A DNA stretch of 64,000 bases from an uncultured Prochlorococcus sp. (GCA_902634515.1 CACPKH010000001.1:62001-126000), one strand, 5' to 3'; counted from the first letter of the stretch, positions 9,101-20,515 are shown. The notes: generated from the sequence alone by a model not told the origin. Translations and numbers: made by a program.

Positions 9101-10214
9101 CGTTCAATTCGATCTTTTTCAAAGGCTTGAACTAAATCCTTTCAAGCAGCGTTTCCCATGGCTGGGAGGGGATCTACAGACACTTAGAGATACTTTTATT
9201 GAAGATCAGTTGCCTCTTGAAAATGGAGAAATTATTCATATAAAGGTACCTGAGTTACCTGGTGGAAATGAAGATAAAGGGAATTTAATAGCTCTACTTG
9301 ATAAACCTTTAAAAGATTCAAGGATAAAAGGCTTGGTGTTAATGCTTCATGGCTTGGGTGGTTCAAGTCAGCGTCGAGGTTTGAGACGAATGGCCTTTAC
9401 TTTGCTGGAAGCAGGCTTTGCTGTTTTGAGATTGAATTTACGGGGAGCAGACCCTGGGAGAGAACTTGCTGGAGGCACCTATTCAGCTAAATGTGATAGT
9501 GATTTGGAACCGGTTATCGAAAAAGCGAGAGAACTGTGTATTTCATTGAACATTAGAAATAAGGAACAAAGAAAGGTTCCTATACCTCTTCTGGGAGTAG
9601 GCATATCTCTTGGTGGAACAATTTTGCTAAATGCTTGTTTGGAATTAACAAACCTCTCTCCTAAAAACAAATTGGCTTTGGATGGTTTGATTTGTATAAG
9701 TAGTCCTTTAGACCTTGCTGAATGTAGCGCTTCTATTGAAAGACCAAGAAATAGTATTTATCAGTATTGGCTCTTACATCGTCTAGTACGACAAACACTT
9801 GCAGATCCATTTGGAATAACAAACTCTGAAAGGCACCATTTAACTTCTAAGAATTTTTTGAATATGAGATCAATTAATTCCATACGGGCATTTGATGCTG
9901 CAATTACTGCTCCAAGATGGGGCTTTCATGATGTAGATGATTATTACCTAAGAGCTTCTCCTATTAATTCTCTTTTAAATAATTCATCTTCTCTGCCAAA
10001 GTCATATTTTATACAAGCTCTTGATGACCCTTGGGTCCCATCAAATTCTGCAAACAAACTATATGAGCAGATCAAAGCTATGCAACAATCTTCTAATTTA
10101 AGAGTAATATTGACTACTCACGGAGGTCATAATGGTTTTCATGGAGCAGAAGGATGCTGGGGAGATTTATTAGTACGAAACTTACTTACGAAGATTGTTG
10201 ATTCCATTCCTTAG
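9084..10214 (+). CDS. YheT-like alpha/beta hydrolase
   Basis: 376 residues of the COG0429 hydrolase type. LMLHGLGGSSQRRGLRRMA is the HGxGG oxyanion segment, RLNLRGADPG a family motif, GVGISLGGTILLN the nucleophile elbow (G-I-S-L-G), DDPWVP carries the acid and THGGHNGF the catalytic His. The start is TTG 9084 inside the end of pntB; there is no in-frame ATG nearby, so coupling to the pnt operon is likely. The substrate is unknown; esterase activity is expected for the family. Confidence 0.88.
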   Translation: MTGKDDVQFDLFQRLELNPFKQRFPWLGGDLQTLRDTFIEDQLPLENGEIIHIKVPELPGGNEDKGNLIALLDKPLKDSRIKGLVLMLHGLGGSSQRRGLRRMAFTLLEAGFAVLRLNLRGADPGRELAGGTYSAKCDSDLEPVIEKARELCISLNIRNKEQRKVPIPLLGVGISLGGTILLNACLELTNLSPKNKLALDGLICISSPLDLAECSASIERPRNSIYQYWLLHRLVRQTLADPFGITNSERHHLTSKNFLNMRSINSIRAFDAAITAPRWGFHDVDDYYLRASPINSLLNNSSSLPKSYFIQALDDPWVPSNSANKLYEQIKAMQQSSNLRVILTTHGGHNGFHGAEGCWGDLLVRNLLTKIVDSIP

Positions 10215-10215
10215 T

Positions 10216-10554
10216 TTACTCCTTTAGGATCATCCTTTTGAAGATAAATTCATTTATTGGCTCGCCGCGAATAATATGTTCTTTGACAATTAATTCAATT
10301 AGGTTTGGAGTTACTTTGTGATACCAAGTTCCTTCTGGCCATATTAAAAGGATTGGTCCTTCACTACATACTCTTAGACAGTCAACTTTGCTCCTTAAAA
10401 CAATTCCCTCAGCTCTTTTCGGGTCTTCAAGGTTTAATTCTTGTAGGGTTCTTTTAAGTTTCTCCCAGCTTTTAATTCCATTTTTAGGATTACAGCATAA
10501 TGATTTTGTTGATGTTGCACATAGAAGGAGATGATGACTGACGCGGATATTCAT
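10216..10554 (-). CDS. Thioredoxin-like [2Fe-2S] ferredoxin domain protein
   Basis: About 112 residues from ATG 10554 (MNIRVSHHLLLCATSTK). A longer reading to 10602 would overlap dxr, so I prefer this start. Four cysteines fit a thioredoxin-fold [2Fe-2S] site: C and CC in LLLCATSTKSLCCNPKNG, then DCLRVCSEGPILLIWPEG. This pattern is typical of (2Fe-2S) ferredoxins related to the NuoE/HoxE fold. It lies 7 bases downstream of dxr on the same strand. MEP-pathway enzymes need reduced Fe-S donors, but a link here is only inference. Confidence 0.85.
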   Translation of the reverse strand: MNIRVSHHLLLCATSTKSLCCNPKNGIKSWEKLKRTLQELNLEDPKRAEGIVLRSKVDCLRVCSEGPILLIWPEGTWYHKVTPNLIELIVKEHIIRGEPINEFIFKRMILKE

Positions 10555-10561
10555 CCGATAA

Positions 10562-11806
10562 TTAAATTGTTGTTGAGAATAGATTGCTTTGTTTTTTTGC
10601 AATTTCTTGAACTTCTATGCGAGCCCATTTGTCTACAGCGATAACATCTTCCAGCTGAGGATTTGCTTGTAAGTCGTCTTTATGTTTTTCGCAAGTAGCT
10701 TCAATAACTTTAGGAATACTTAGGAAAGAGATTTCTTCATTGAGGAATAATGCCACTGCTTGTTCATTGGCTGCATTTAAAACGGCAGGCATAGTGCCAC
10801 CAGATTTTCCAGCGCTATAAGCTAGACCCATGCAGGGATATTTCTCAGTATCTGGGTCTTTAAAAGTGAGTTGCTTTAATTCTGAAAGATTTAATCGTTT
10901 CCATGGTGTTTCAATTCTATTTGGCCAACTCATTGCATAAAGAATTGGGAGCTTCATGTCGGGCCAACCCATTTGGGCCAGGACAGAGGAATCAGCTAAT
11001 TCAATCATTGAATGAATAATACTTTGTGGATGAATGATTATTTCTATGTGATCGTAGTCAAGGCCAAATAAATAATGAGCTTCAATAACTTCAAGACCTT
11101 TGTTCATAAGAGTCGCTGAGTCAACAGTGATTTTTCGCCCCATGCTCCAATTGGGGTGACTAGTTGCATCTTTAACAGTGGCATGTTTTAAATCAGCCGA
11201 GGACCAATCACGAAAAGCCCCGCCTGATGCAGTCAGTTGAATATGTCTTAATCCAGGTGTTGGTATTCCTGTTGAAAGTCTCGCATTTTCAGCCCAAGGA
11301 GTGCCTTGAAGGCATTGAAAAATTGCTGAATGCTCTGAATCTGCCGGGAGCAAGCGGCTCCCACTTCGCTTTAATTCAGGTAATACAACAGGACCAGCGG
11401 CTATAAGAGTTTCCTTATTGGCTAATGCAATGTCTTTCCCTGCTTTTATTGCGGCTAGAGTTGGCAAAAGACCTGCGCACCCGACAATACCGGTTACAAC
11501 AAGGTCAGCATGGTCCCATGATGCAGCCATGTTTAAGCCTTCAGTTCCTCCAACAATTTGAGGTAGAACATTTGGCTTTTCTTCTGTACTTAAATTATTT
11601 AGGCGATCTAGAAGTTCAGAAATATTGTCTTCTTTAGCTAGCCCAACAATTTCTGGTTGGTGGGTTTTAATTTGCTCTGTAAGCAGGTCTAAGTTTTGAC
11701 CTGCTGTAAGCGCAACAACTTTGAACTGTGTAGGGAATTCTTTGGCTATTTGAAGAGTTTGGGTGCCAATAGAACCAGTGGAGCCCAGCACGCTGATGGC
11801 TTTCAC
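10562..11806 (-). CDS. dxr: 1-deoxy-D-xylulose 5-phosphate reductoisomerase
   Basis: About 414 residues from GTG 11806 ([17 protein letters not shown]). An upstream ATG at 11827 would add seven residues that do not look conserved. The NADPH loop [29 protein letters not shown] (metal and substrate) and the flexible-loop region [20 protein letters not shown] are all present. It catalyses the second step of the MEP isoprenoid pathway, feeding chlorophyll phytyl and carotenoid synthesis. Confidence 0.97.
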   Translation of the reverse strand: MKAISVLGSTGSIGTQTLQIAKEFPTQFKVVALTAGQNLDLLTEQIKTHQPEIVGLAKEDNISELLDRLNNLSTEEKPNVLPQIVGGTEGLNMAASWDHADLVVTGIVGCAGLLPTLAAIKAGKDIALANKETLIAAGPVVLPELKRSGSRLLPADSEHSAIFQCLQGTPWAENARLSTGIPTPGLRHIQLTASGGAFRDWSSADLKHATVKDATSHPNWSMGRKITVDSATLMNKGLEVIEAHYLFGLDYDHIEIIIHPQSIIHSMIELADSSVLAQMGWPDMKLPILYAMSWPNRIETPWKRLNLSELKQLTFKDPDTEKYPCMGLAYSAGKSGGTMPAVLNAANEQAVALFLNEEISFLSIPKVIEATCEKHKDDLQANPQLEDVIAVDKWARIEVQEIAKKQSNLFSTTI

Positions 11807-11894
11807 AATGTCTATGCAGCTATACAACAGTCTCTCATTTAATGGCTTCTTGTAGACAAAAAAGTAAATTATCTGGAAATTAATTACAAGAAAG

Positions 11895-13379
11895 TTAAAT
11901 TTTAATCCAATCTGTTACCCCTCCAGGCTTGTCAATTAGTTCAATGCCCTGAGATTGAAGTTCTTGTCTTATTTGATCTGCTTTTGTGAAATCTTTTGCT
12001 GCTTTTGCTTTTTTACGTTTGTCTATTGACAGTTCAATTTGCGATTGACTTAAAGAATTCTTCTCCTTAGGTAACTCCCTGTTCTTTAGTTCTCCTTTTA
12101 ATCCCAGGACAGCTGCTAATTCAACAAGAGTATTCCATCTTGTGTATAGATCATTTGTTTCTTTGTCCGATAGTGCTTTGATTCCCTCACGTTCAATTTG
12201 ATTGGCCAAAGATCTAAGAGGACGAGCTATCTCAAAAAGTACAGATAGAGCTGCAGAAGTATTAAGATCATCATTAAGTACATCTAAGAACCTTTGACGA
12301 ATCTCTTCATATGTCTCTTGAATTTGTGAAACCTTGTGGCTTGTTGATTTTTCTTCTGGCCAATTTAGATCATTGCTATAGAGCAAGCCTAAGCACAAGG
12401 CGCTATTGAGTCCTTTCCAGCCTGCTGAGGCAGCTTCAAGAGCCAGATCAGTGAAATCCATTGGCTTTCGGTAGTTAGCCTGAAGGATGAAAAGTCTAAG
12501 AGTCATTGCGGATATACCTCGTTCAAGAAGGGCTCTTATAGTTGTGAAGTTGCCAAGAGATTTACTCATCTTCTGGCCTTCAACATTAACCATCCCATTG
12601 TGTAACCAAAATTGCGAAAGCTTTTTGCCAGTAGATATTTCAGACTGAGCAATCTCATTTTCATGATGTGGAAAGATTAGATCAGACCCACCTAAATGAA
12701 TATCTATTGTCTCACCTAATTCTTTAAGTACCATCGCTGAGCATTCAATATGCCAACCAGGCCTTCCATTCCCCCATGGAGAGCTAAAACTAGGCTCACC
12801 TTCTTTAGCTCCTTTCCATAATGCAAAATCAAATGGATTTTCCTTGCGAGATTCTTCCTTTTTAGTTACACGGCCATCTGCATTAAGCTTTTGCTCTGAA
12901 ATATCACGTCCACTCAGTTGTCCATAATCAGCATGTTTCATTACAGCAAAGTAAACGTCTCCATCTTTTGAGTAGGCTGCACCTTTTGCTGCTAAACGAC
13001 TAATCATTGAACGAATTTCATCTAGGCATTTAGTAGCTCTAGGCATACGATCAGGTCGTAGAATCCCTAAAGCATCCATGTCTTTATGAAACTCTTTAAT
13101 ATTTCTTTCGCTCACTTCTAACATTGTTGAGTTTTCTTCAGCTGCACGTTTTAAGATCTTGTCGTCAATATCTGTGAAGTTTTGAACAAAAGTAACTTTG
13201 TAACCTTGCCAAATTAAGTGTCTACGCAAAACATCCCAAATAATATAGCTACGAGCATGACCTAGATGACAGAGGTCGTATACAGTCACGCCACAACAAT
13301 AAATGCTTACTTCATTTGGTTTTATAGGATAGAAAACTTCTGTTTTCCCTGTAAGAGTGTTTCTTAAACGAAGTGCCAC
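11895..13379 (-). CDS. cysS: Cysteinyl-tRNA synthetase
   Basis: 494 residues, class I synthetase. The HIGH-type motif is [17 protein letters not shown] near residue 35, and the KMSKS loop is [13 protein letters not shown] near 265. The zinc ligands are visible: Cys in [23 protein letters not shown], and the His/Glu of [10 protein letters not shown]. The DALR-like C-terminal helical part is present. It charges tRNA-Cys. It lies between dxr and polA on the minus strand, about 50-70 bases from each. Confidence 0.97.
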   Translation of the reverse strand: MALRLRNTLTGKTEVFYPIKPNEVSIYCCGVTVYDLCHLGHARSYIIWDVLRRHLIWQGYKVTFVQNFTDIDDKILKRAAEENSTMLEVSERNIKEFHKDMDALGILRPDRMPRATKCLDEIRSMISRLAAKGAAYSKDGDVYFAVMKHADYGQLSGRDISEQKLNADGRVTKKEESRKENPFDFALWKGAKEGEPSFSSPWGNGRPGWHIECSAMVLKELGETIDIHLGGSDLIFPHHENEIAQSEISTGKKLSQFWLHNGMVNVEGQKMSKSLGNFTTIRALLERGISAMTLRLFILQANYRKPMDFTDLALEAASAGWKGLNSALCLGLLYSNDLNWPEEKSTSHKVSQIQETYEEIRQRFLDVLNDDLNTSAALSVLFEIARPLRSLANQIEREGIKALSDKETNDLYTRWNTLVELAAVLGLKGELKNRELPKEKNSLSQSQIELSIDKRKKAKAAKDFTKADQIRQELQSQGIELIDKPGGVTDWIKI

Positions 13380-13428
13380 TTTATTTAAAGAGAAGAATTT
13401 AAGGCTATATCCATAATTGATGATTTGC

Positions 13429-16386
13429 TTATTTTGCAGTCATCCAGTTGTCACCTGTAGCGGTTTCGACAACTAAGGGAACATTTAACTTCACTGCACT
13501 TTCCATTGTTTCAACGACTATTTCTTTAACTTGGGATATTTCTGATGGAGCCACTTCCAGCACTAATTCGTCGTGCACTTGTAATAGTAGATTTGCTGGG
13601 AGTGCTGATTCCCTAAGCCTTTTATCAAGCTGCACCATAGCAATTTTTATAATATCGGCACTAGACCCTTGAATAGGAGCATTTGCAGCAGCTCTTAGTT
13701 GTTGTGCTTCCATTCCTGCTTTCCTTGCAAGACTTAGATCTATTTTGCTTGGATCCTGCCCTCTTAGTCTTCCTAAACCATTCTTGTCGAAATGAAAGTA
13801 TCTACGCCTACCAAGTAATGTCTCAACATAACCTCTACTTAGGGCATATCTTTCTTGAAGTTGCAGAAATAAAAAGATCTTTGGATAACGTTCTTTGTAA
13901 CGATTCAAAAAATCCTTGGCCTCTGATTGACTGACTCCAGTCGATCGAGCAAACCTTTGTGGCCCCATCCCATATATAACACCAAAATTAATTGTTTTTC
14001 CAATACGTCTCTCATCATTGGTAATCGAATCTTTTTCTAGTAATAACTTTGCAGTTAGAGCATGTACATCATCATTATTTCTATAGGCTTCTTGAAGGGC
14101 CATCTCTCCTGAAAGGTGGGCAAGGATTCTGAGCTCAATTTGAGAATAATCTGCACTTAATAGCTTCCAATCTTCCTGCGGAAGGAATGCTTTTCGAATC
14201 CTTTTGCTAAATTCAGTACGAATAGGAATATTCTGTAAATTAGGCTTGCTGCTACTTAGTCTCCCTGTTGCTGTTACTGCTTGATTGAAGTCTGTATGAA
14301 CTCTGCCAGTACCTTTTTCTACTAACTGAGGTAGCGCGTCTATATATGTACTTAGTAATTTACTAAGTGTTCTATGCTCTATTAATAATGGAATTATAGG
14401 ATGATCTTTCTCAAGTTTCTCAAGAACATTTGAATCAGTACTCCAACCAGTTTTTGTTTTACGAGACTTTCTCTTATCAAGGTTTAGAGTCTCAAATAGG
14501 ATTTCACCTAATTGTTTTGGAGAATTTAAATTAAATGTAGTTTCTGCATATTCATGAGCCTTTGATTCTAGTTGATCGAGTGACTTATTGAACTCTACAG
14601 ACAAACTTTCTAAATAAGGGATGTCTACTCTAATACCTCTTGCCTCCATATTTGCTAGAATGGGCTCTAGTGGCTGTTCTACTTTTTCTAGAAGATCTAT
14701 TAGTTTATTACCCATCCTCTGAAGATGTTTGTTTATTCGAAAAGAAAGTTTCCTAGTTAGATAGACATCCATTCCGCAATAAAGGCTTGCTGTATTGATA
14801 TCTACGTCTTTAAAACTTTTCCCTTTCTGAATAATATCCTTATAGGTAGTAGGCGTAAATCCAAACTCTCGCTTAGACATTTCTTCTAAGCTATGCTTTT
14901 CAGTTGAATCTTGAATATAGTCGGCAAGAAGTGTATCCATAACAACGCCCTCAAGAGGGATCCCATGATTGAGGAAAACTAATCGATCGTATTTTGCATT
15001 TTGCAAGACTTTAGGGTGCTTTTCACTGCTTAACCAGGGAGTAAGTAGTTCAATAACTTTTCTTAGAGATAATTGGTTGACTTGTTGATTGTTCAAAAGA
15101 TCTTCTGATTGATGCCCCAAAGGAATATATGCCAAATCTTCAATACCTTCTCCCCAACAAAATCCAATGCCAACAAGCTCTGCTTGAAAAGTATTTAATG
15201 AAGTAGTCTCTGTATCAATTGCCACCTGTTGAGTTGTCTGATTGCATTGCATTAAAATATTGATGAGAGCTTTAAGCTTGATTTGAGTATTAATGATTTG
15301 TGGTTTAAGAACTGGAGAGTTTATTTTGTTAGATGAATTATTTTTATTGTCAACCTTGTCTGAGTCAATAACCCTTGGAGATGCAAGTTCCTTTTCACTG
15401 ATATTATTTTGCTTAAAACCTCCTTTAGAAAAACTTGCTGCAAAGCTTGGTAATTGGCGAATAAGACTATGGAGATCAAGTCCCTCCAATGCTTGCTTTA
15501 ACTTGCTTTGATTAACCTCTCTCAATTCAAAACTTATATCTTCTTCAATAGGTACTTCTGTGATTATTGTTGCCAGGTAACGAGAAAGGTAGGCGTTTTC
15601 TTTATCAGCACTTAACTTTGTCTTTAACGCACCTTTGATGCTACCTATGGTCGACTTAACGTTATTAGGTTCTAGACTTGCTAATGATTTATATACTCCA
15701 TCAAGATCTTCGTTCTCATTAAGTAGATTAATAGCTGTTTTGGGACCAACCCCTTTTACTCCAGGAATATTGTCTGAACTATCGCCTGTAAGTGCTTTGA
15801 AATCTACAACTTTATTAGGCATAACACCTAATTTTTCTTTGACACCAGATTCATTTATAAGAGTAGGATTTCCACTTTTCGCATAAGGCCCTCCACCCAT
15901 ATACATTATTGCTATATCACGCTTATCATCTACAAGTTGAAATAGATCTCGATCACCAGAAAGGATTCGAACTTTCCATCCTTTTTTAACTCCTTTTTCA
16001 GCAAGAGTTCCAAGAAGATCATCTGCTTCAAAACCTGGCATTATGAATATTGGAATATTCAAACTATTAACAAGAATTTCTTTCAATTGATTGAGATCGG
16101 GGATGAAATTTTCAGGAGGTTCATCTCGATTCGCTTTATAGTTAGGATCTGCCTTGTGCCTGAAAGTAGGTTCTTTAGTATCAAAAGCAATTATTAGGCC
16201 TTGAGGACTGAGATGTTTACAATTATCTAAGAGACTTTTTAAGAAGCCATACGTAACGCTTGTAGGTTGTCCATCTTTTGTAGTTAATCCACCTTCACCA
16301 TTTTTGCTAAAAGCATAGAAACTTCTAAAAGCAAGTGAATGTCCATCAACAAGAAGCAAGACTGGGGATTCTCTTTTTTTTGACAT
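13429..16386 (-). CDS. polA: DNA polymerase I
   Basis: 985 residues. The 5'-3' nuclease domain is N-terminal ([37 protein letters not shown]). The 3'-5' exonuclease domain near 390-560 keeps its acidic residues ([27 protein letters not shown]), so proofreading looks intact. Polymerase motifs are [16 protein letters not shown] (A), [16 protein letters not shown] (B) and [10 protein letters not shown] (C). It fills gaps in repair and replaces RNA primers. The efflux adaptor gene ends 23 bases upstream on the same strand. Confidence 0.98.
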   Translation of the reverse strand: MSKKRESPVLLLVDGHSLAFRSFYAFSKNGEGGLTTKDGQPTSVTYGFLKSLLDNCKHLSPQGLIIAFDTKEPTFRHKADPNYKANRDEPPENFIPDLNQLKEILVNSLNIPIFIMPGFEADDLLGTLAEKGVKKGWKVRILSGDRDLFQLVDDKRDIAIMYMGGGPYAKSGNPTLINESGVKEKLGVMPNKVVDFKALTGDSSDNIPGVKGVGPKTAINLLNENEDLDGVYKSLASLEPNNVKSTIGSIKGALKTKLSADKENAYLSRYLATIITEVPIEEDISFELREVNQSKLKQALEGLDLHSLIRQLPSFAASFSKGGFKQNNISEKELASPRVIDSDKVDNKNNSSNKINSPVLKPQIINTQIKLKALINILMQCNQTTQQVAIDTETTSLNTFQAELVGIGFCWGEGIEDLAYIPLGHQSEDLLNNQQVNQLSLRKVIELLTPWLSSEKHPKVLQNAKYDRLVFLNHGIPLEGVVMDTLLADYIQDSTEKHSLEEMSKREFGFTPTTYKDIIQKGKSFKDVDINTASLYCGMDVYLTRKLSFRINKHLQRMGNKLIDLLEKVEQPLEPILANMEARGIRVDIPYLESLSVEFNKSLDQLESKAHEYAETTFNLNSPKQLGEILFETLNLDKRKSRKTKTGWSTDSNVLEKLEKDHPIIPLLIEHRTLSKLLSTYIDALPQLVEKGTGRVHTDFNQAVTATGRLSSSKPNLQNIPIRTEFSKRIRKAFLPQEDWKLLSADYSQIELRILAHLSGEMALQEAYRNNDDVHALTAKLLLEKDSITNDERRIGKTINFGVIYGMGPQRFARSTGVSQSEAKDFLNRYKERYPKIFLFLQLQERYALSRGYVETLLGRRRYFHFDKNGLGRLRGQDPSKIDLSLARKAGMEAQQLRAAANAPIQGSSADIIKIAMVQLDKRLRESALPANLLLQVHDELVLEVAPSEISQVKEIVVETMESAVKLNVPLVVETATGDNWMTAK

Positions 16387-16409
16387 ATAAATTTTATAAA
16401 GACAATTTA

Positions 16410-17474
16410 TTAGTTTCGGGTTTTAGCCCATGGTGGCAGATCGATGAAAATAATTTCGCCAGGACTTATGCCAGATAAAATTGCGGTTTTACTGCCACTG
16501 CTAGAACCTAATTCAACTTTTTGAAAAGTAGGGTTGTTGTTATCTCCTACAACAAGAAGACCTGGTTCACCTTCTCTAGTAATAATTGCAACGGTTGGAA
16601 CTAGTGTTTGAAGATTGGTTTTGCCAGATTGAAACTCAACATCCGCAGTCATCCCTATCCTTAACTTAGGTGGAGGGTTGATCAACGAAAGTTTTACTTG
16701 AAAAGAAGTCACATTATTGTTTTTTAAAGCCCTTGGTGCAATGTAGCTCACTAGCGATTTAAACCTCTCTTCAGGGAATGCTTCAACTCGAACAATTCCT
16801 GATTGCCCAATCTCAATTCTTCCAATTTCACTTTCTGGTACCTTTGCTAATACTTCAAGCCCTTGTGAAATTTCAACAACTGAGTTTTTAGAATTGGCAC
16901 TTGTTGGACTTTGAGAATTCGGTGACACAAAAGATCCAGGCTCTGCGTATTTAGCAGTAATGATCCCTTTGAAAGGTGCTCTAATAAATAATTCTTTCCC
17001 TTCAACTTGAATTTGTTCCAGACGAGCTTTACTTGTCAGAAAATCTTTTCGATATTGTTTATAGGATTCCTCACTGATTGCACCTTCTTTGAAGAGAAAT
17101 TGACGACGCTCATAAGCTTCTTTTTTGTTTTCATATTCTGTCTTGATTTCATTTAATCTGAATGGATAATCCCTACTTTCTATTCTTGCTATTAATTGGT
17201 TTTTAAGAATTGAGTCTCCTTCCTCTACGTAAATTTCATTAATTAAACCTTGTCTATGGGGACTGATATTCAAACTTTTTTCTGCTTGCAACTCTCCACT
17301 AGCAGAAATTATTGAAGAAAGCCTTCCTTCCTCTGCATTTGTTGTATAAGGAGTTAAGTCACGACTCTTTTGCTTCCCAGGGCCAGTCTTCCAAGCAAAT
17401 GAGCTCCCTAGCATTATTAAAATGAAGGAAATAATATATATGGTTTTCTTTTGCTTTAATACTTGATCTATCAT
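16410..17474 (-). CDS. Periplasmic adaptor (membrane fusion protein) of an efflux system
   Basis: 354 residues of the HlyD/RND-MFP family. One N-terminal helix (TIYIISFILIMLGSSFAW) anchors it in the inner membrane. The barrel-sandwich half-motifs GLINEIYVEEGDSILKNQLI and FIRAPFKGIITAKYAEPGSF flank an alpha-hairpin of about 60 residues. A beta-barrel domain follows (RIGMTADVEFQSG). Such adaptors bridge an inner-membrane pump to an outer-membrane channel. No pump gene is adjacent, so partner and cargo are unknown. It lies just upstream of polA. Confidence 0.88.
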   Translation of the reverse strand: MIDQVLKQKKTIYIISFILIMLGSSFAWKTGPGKQKSRDLTPYTTNAEEGRLSSIISASGELQAEKSLNISPHRQGLINEIYVEEGDSILKNQLIARIESRDYPFRLNEIKTEYENKKEAYERRQFLFKEGAISEESYKQYRKDFLTSKARLEQIQVEGKELFIRAPFKGIITAKYAEPGSFVSPNSQSPTSANSKNSVVEISQGLEVLAKVPESEIGRIEIGQSGIVRVEAFPEERFKSLVSYIAPRALKNNNVTSFQVKLSLINPPPKLRIGMTADVEFQSGKTNLQTLVPTVAIITREGEPGLLVVGDNNNPTFQKVELGSSSGSKTAILSGISPGEIIFIDLPPWAKTRN

Positions 17475-17641
17475 TTGGCAAAATTGTAATTGAAGTGTTG
17501 TAGGAAGGCTGCTCTTGCAATATAAGAACCTTCCTTAAGAGCACAAAGGTTTTTCTTTTATTCTATTTTGATAATGAATGGAGCATTTAGCGACTATTTT
17601 AGTCAGATTAAACCTCCTTATATCACAAAAGATTTTCTCAT

Positions 17642-18733
17642 ATGCTTAAAGCAGGAATTGTTGGGTTGCCAAATGTTGGAAAGTCAACTTTGTTTAATGC
17701 ACTTGTTGCCAATGCTCAGGCACAGGCTGCAAATTTCCCTTTTTGTACCATTGAACCAAATGTTGGTTCGGTTTCAGTCCCAGACGAGCGATTGCATTTA
17801 CTTGGGGATTTAAGCTCTAGTAAACAAATTATCCCAACAAGAATTGAATTTGTAGATATTGCTGGACTTGTAAAAGGAGCTAGTCAGGGAGAAGGCTTGG
17901 GGAATAAGTTCTTATCTAATATTCGAGAGGTTGATGCGATAGTTCATGTCGTTCGATGCTTTGATGATGAAAATGTTATTCATGTTTCAGGGAGCGTTGA
18001 TCCAATACGAGACATAGAAATAATTAACTTGGAACTCGGTTTAGCAGATCTTGCTCAAATCGAAAGGAGAAGAGATCGTTTGAAAAAACAGATTCGTACC
18101 AGCAAAGAAGCACAAGTTGAAGATCAGGTTTTAGAAAAAGTATTTCTTGCAATTGAAAATGGTCTGGGAGCGAGAACCCTTGAGATAAGTGAGGAAGAGA
18201 GAATACTTATAAAACCTTTGGGATTATTAACTTCCAAACCTATTATTTATGCAACTAATTTAAGTGAGTCAAATCTAGCGAAAGGAAACTCTTTCTCAGA
18301 AGATGTGAAAAACTGGTCTAAGAAAGAGAATGCAGAGAGTATACGGATATCAGCTCAAGTAGAGGCAGAATTGATTGATTTAGGGGAGAAAGAAAGAATG
18401 GATTATTTGTCAGATTTAGGAGTTGAAGGCGGAGGATTGCAAAGCCTTGTAAAAGCTTGCTATAAACTTTTGGGCTTACGCACTTATTTTACTACGGGTG
18501 AGAAAGAGAGCCGAGCTTGGACAATAAAATCAGGAATGAAAGCTCCTCAAGCTGCAGGTGTAATTCACACTGATTTTGAAAAAGGTTTTATTCGGGCCCA
18601 AACTATAGGCTATAGGAAATTACTAGAAGCTGGTTCAATTGGCGAAGCAAGAAGTAAAGGGTGGATAAGAAGTGAGGGCAAAGATTACCTTGTTGAAGAA
18701 GGAGACGTAATGGAATTCTTATTTAATGTCTAA
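17642..18733 (+). CDS. ychF: Ribosome-binding ATPase/GTPase YchF
   Basis: 363 residues. G1 is GLPNVGKSTLFNAL, G3 is DIAGLVKGASQGEGLGNKFL, and the family-altered G4 is ATNLSESN (not NKxD, consistent with ATP preference). A coiled-coil insertion lies near 130-170 and the TGS domain closes the protein. YchF binds 70S ribosomes. The last codons encode MEFLFNV and a stop, and this tail recurs three times downstream, see the repeats at 20403, 21304 and 23501. The final 26 bases plus about 22 bases beyond the stop behave like an attachment site. Confidence 0.97.
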   Translation: MLKAGIVGLPNVGKSTLFNALVANAQAQAANFPFCTIEPNVGSVSVPDERLHLLGDLSSSKQIIPTRIEFVDIAGLVKGASQGEGLGNKFLSNIREVDAIVHVVRCFDDENVIHVSGSVDPIRDIEIINLELGLADLAQIERRRDRLKKQIRTSKEAQVEDQVLEKVFLAIENGLGARTLEISEEERILIKPLGLLTSKPIIYATNLSESNLAKGNSFSEDVKNWSKKENAESIRISAQVEAELIDLGEKERMDYLSDLGVEGGGLQSLVKACYKLLGLRTYFTTGEKESRAWTIKSGMKAPQAAGVIHTDFEKGFIRAQTIGYRKLLEAGSIGEARSKGWIRSEGKDYLVEEGDVMEFLFNV

Positions 18734-18755
18734 GAAATTAGTCATAGCAAGACTT
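18708..18755 (+). repeat. Putative attachment core at the ychF 3' end
   Basis: 48 bases covering the last codons of ychF and the start of its 3' flank. It aligns without gaps to 21390-21437 with 8 differences by eye, and its first 27 bases match 23587-23613 with 3 differences. Within codons almost all changes are synonymous (Leu TTA/TTG, Asn AAT/AAC, Val GTC/GTA, stop TAA/TAG). That is the pattern expected when elements integrate into a gene's 3' end and restore it. Calling it an att core is inference. Confidence 0.6.
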
Positions 18756-18815
18756 TTTAGAGTTAGAGCCAGTGAAAATGCCAACCAATTCATGCCATGA
18801 AATCTTGATGATGAC

Positions 18816-19373
18816 ATGAAGTTCATATTTTTAAAAACAGTTTGCACCATTGGCGCATTTGCTCTCTGTGTTATCGCTTACAACAGCTTTAAGTCATCTA
18901 ATCGTTTAAGACTTGCTGAAGACCAAGATTTCCTCCTAATCAGAGTCAAGGAAGATCTTCTTAATTCATGTGATGACGTACAACCTTTTACTCGCATAAA
19001 TCAAGTAAGTTGTTATCGATCGTTAGTGAAGGATTTAGATGCGGAATTGGAAGTTATTTTGGATAATCAAAGGCTAGGTAATAGGCGTTATAAGGAAAAA
19101 TTATTAAGTAACAAACATTCCGTATACAATGTTGCAATTGATTCCAATACTTTAGAAGATTGGCAAAAAGTTAGAGAAAACATATGTTCGGCAACTAATT
19201 GGTCCTGGCGTGGTGCAAGAATTTTCGGACTCACAATGGCAGCTTGCGAAGTCAAATTAAACCGAATTCTGATTGAATATATGAAATATGAATGTATTGG
19301 TCAAACAGTTTGTATTGATAGGTATAAACGATATTTAAATCCAGCTGAAGCTGTCGATTTAAAGTATCCCTAA
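18816..19373 (+). CDS. Hypothetical membrane-anchored or exported Cys-containing protein
   Basis: 185 residues. An N-terminal hydrophobic segment (FIFLKTVCTIGAFALCVIAY) is a signal anchor or uncleaved signal. The rest is soluble, charged and contains several cysteines (NSCDDV, VSCYRS, NICSATN, AACEVK, YECIGQTVCID), so disulfides outside the cytoplasm are plausible. No family is recognised. It is the first gene after the ychF tail and may be cargo of the putative inserted segment. Confidence 0.7.
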   Translation: MKFIFLKTVCTIGAFALCVIAYNSFKSSNRLRLAEDQDFLLIRVKEDLLNSCDDVQPFTRINQVSCYRSLVKDLDAELEVILDNQRLGNRRYKEKLLSNKHSVYNVAIDSNTLEDWQKVRENICSATNWSWRGARIFGLTMAACEVKLNRILIEYMKYECIGQTVCIDRYKRYLNPAEAVDLKYP

Positions 19374-19623
19374 TAAAAAACTACTTGTCATATTGTATGC
19401 TCTTATCTTGTGACAGCAACTGCAATATTTCTTTAAGCAATATTTTAATCTTTAGAATAAAAACCGTTAGAATTTGTGTCTGAAAAATTTTTATTTTAGA
19501 AAATTTCTTAGTCTCATTTTTTAACTTTAATAAAGAGTCAGAAAGTTTTTAAAATAAGCAAACAGTTTAAATTATTGCTAACAAATCTCGTTGGTTGTAT
19601 TCTTGTAGAAAATAGACTTTGAA

Positions 19624-20289
19624 ATGATTAAGAAAATATTCTTTTTGTTGATGTTACTCCCACTTGCTTCTTGTGTTAGGCCAAAATTTAGTGCCTCTTT
19701 AATTAATAAAGAACCAAGTGAATTAAAAAGACTCCGTCAATTAGCTAGTTCTGATAAGTGCATGAATGACAATGGCTCATTTAATAAATGCCTTAAGAAT
19801 AATTCTATTCCTTCTTTAGATTGGGTGTTTATGGGCGAAGATAGGTTTTCGAGTAGTAACCCTTCTATTTATTATCATTATATAGCGAACCCAAGAAGAA
19901 TGCCTTTCTCAGATGTTGTTATATTTAATTATCTTGGGATTATTATTAATCAGGAATTTGATGATAATTACAAAATAATTTTACATCCACCAGGTTATAC
20001 GCATAAGTTTAATTGTGAGACTTTTGAATATAAAGTGAAAGAGTGGGATTTTTATAGCAATGAATTCACTCAAACATGGTCGAAAGGAGGGATGATTGAT
20101 TTAAAAACACCAAATTACAGAACATTTGAAAAATACAAATCTTCAAAGCATTTTTTAGGGTTTCCAAGATTTCCTAGTGACACACCTGAAGTAACAAAAA
20201 TGCTTAATGAATCAGAAGAAAAGAGCTATAGGCTAAAGATGCAAGGTGTCAAGAACTTTAATTACATTTGCAAAAAGCTTATCAAATAA
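19624..20289 (+). CDS. Hypothetical lipoprotein
   Basis: 221 residues beginning MIKKIFFLLMLLPLASC, a textbook lipobox (L-A-S-C, lipidated Cys at 17). The mature part is Asn-, Lys- and aromatic-rich with paired cysteines (KCMNDNGSFNKCLKNN; later FNCETF and YICKKL). No domain is recognised. About 250 bases upstream hold no gene. Like its neighbour at 18816, it lies between ychF and the first downstream copy of the ychF tail, with AT-rich codon use. Confidence 0.72.
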   Translation: MIKKIFFLLMLLPLASCVRPKFSASLINKEPSELKRLRQLASSDKCMNDNGSFNKCLKNNSIPSLDWVFMGEDRFSSSNPSIYYHYIANPRRMPFSDVVIFNYLGIIINQEFDDNYKIILHPPGYTHKFNCETFEYKVKEWDFYSNEFTQTWSKGGMIDLKTPNYRTFEKYKSSKHFLGFPRFPSDTPEVTKMLNESEEKSYRLKMQGVKNFNYICKKLIK

Positions 20290-20402
20290 GCTCTATAACT
20301 AAGAGGCCTCACACTTGTGAAAAGTGAAAGAGGAGAGTAAGGGCTTAAAGAAGACGCTATGCTCTTTTTTTACTTTTTAGTCTCAAATCATTCTCAAGCT
20401 AG

Positions 20403-20515
20403 GTCTAACTATAGAAAATCTAGTCTAACTTTTTTATGTTCTTGTCTAACCCTGTAAGACATGGTTAAACCCTTTGGTATCACTGATAGTGTAACGTTCT
20501 TGTTTAATGTATAGG
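20403..20515 (+). repeat. Repeat unit copy 1: phased GTCTAAC boxes plus degenerate ychF tail
   Basis: GTCTAAC occurs at 20403, 20423 and 20444, and a variant GTTAAAC at 20464, so the starts are spaced 20, 21 and 20 bases. The unit ends in TTCTTGTTTAATGTATAGG (20497-20515), which reads as codons for FLFNV-stop, the YchF C-terminus. The preceding codons are changed (SVT where ychF has VME). No plus-strand gene follows: the next genes are on the opposite strand from 20670. The rest of 20290-20669 shows no gene. Confidence 0.7.
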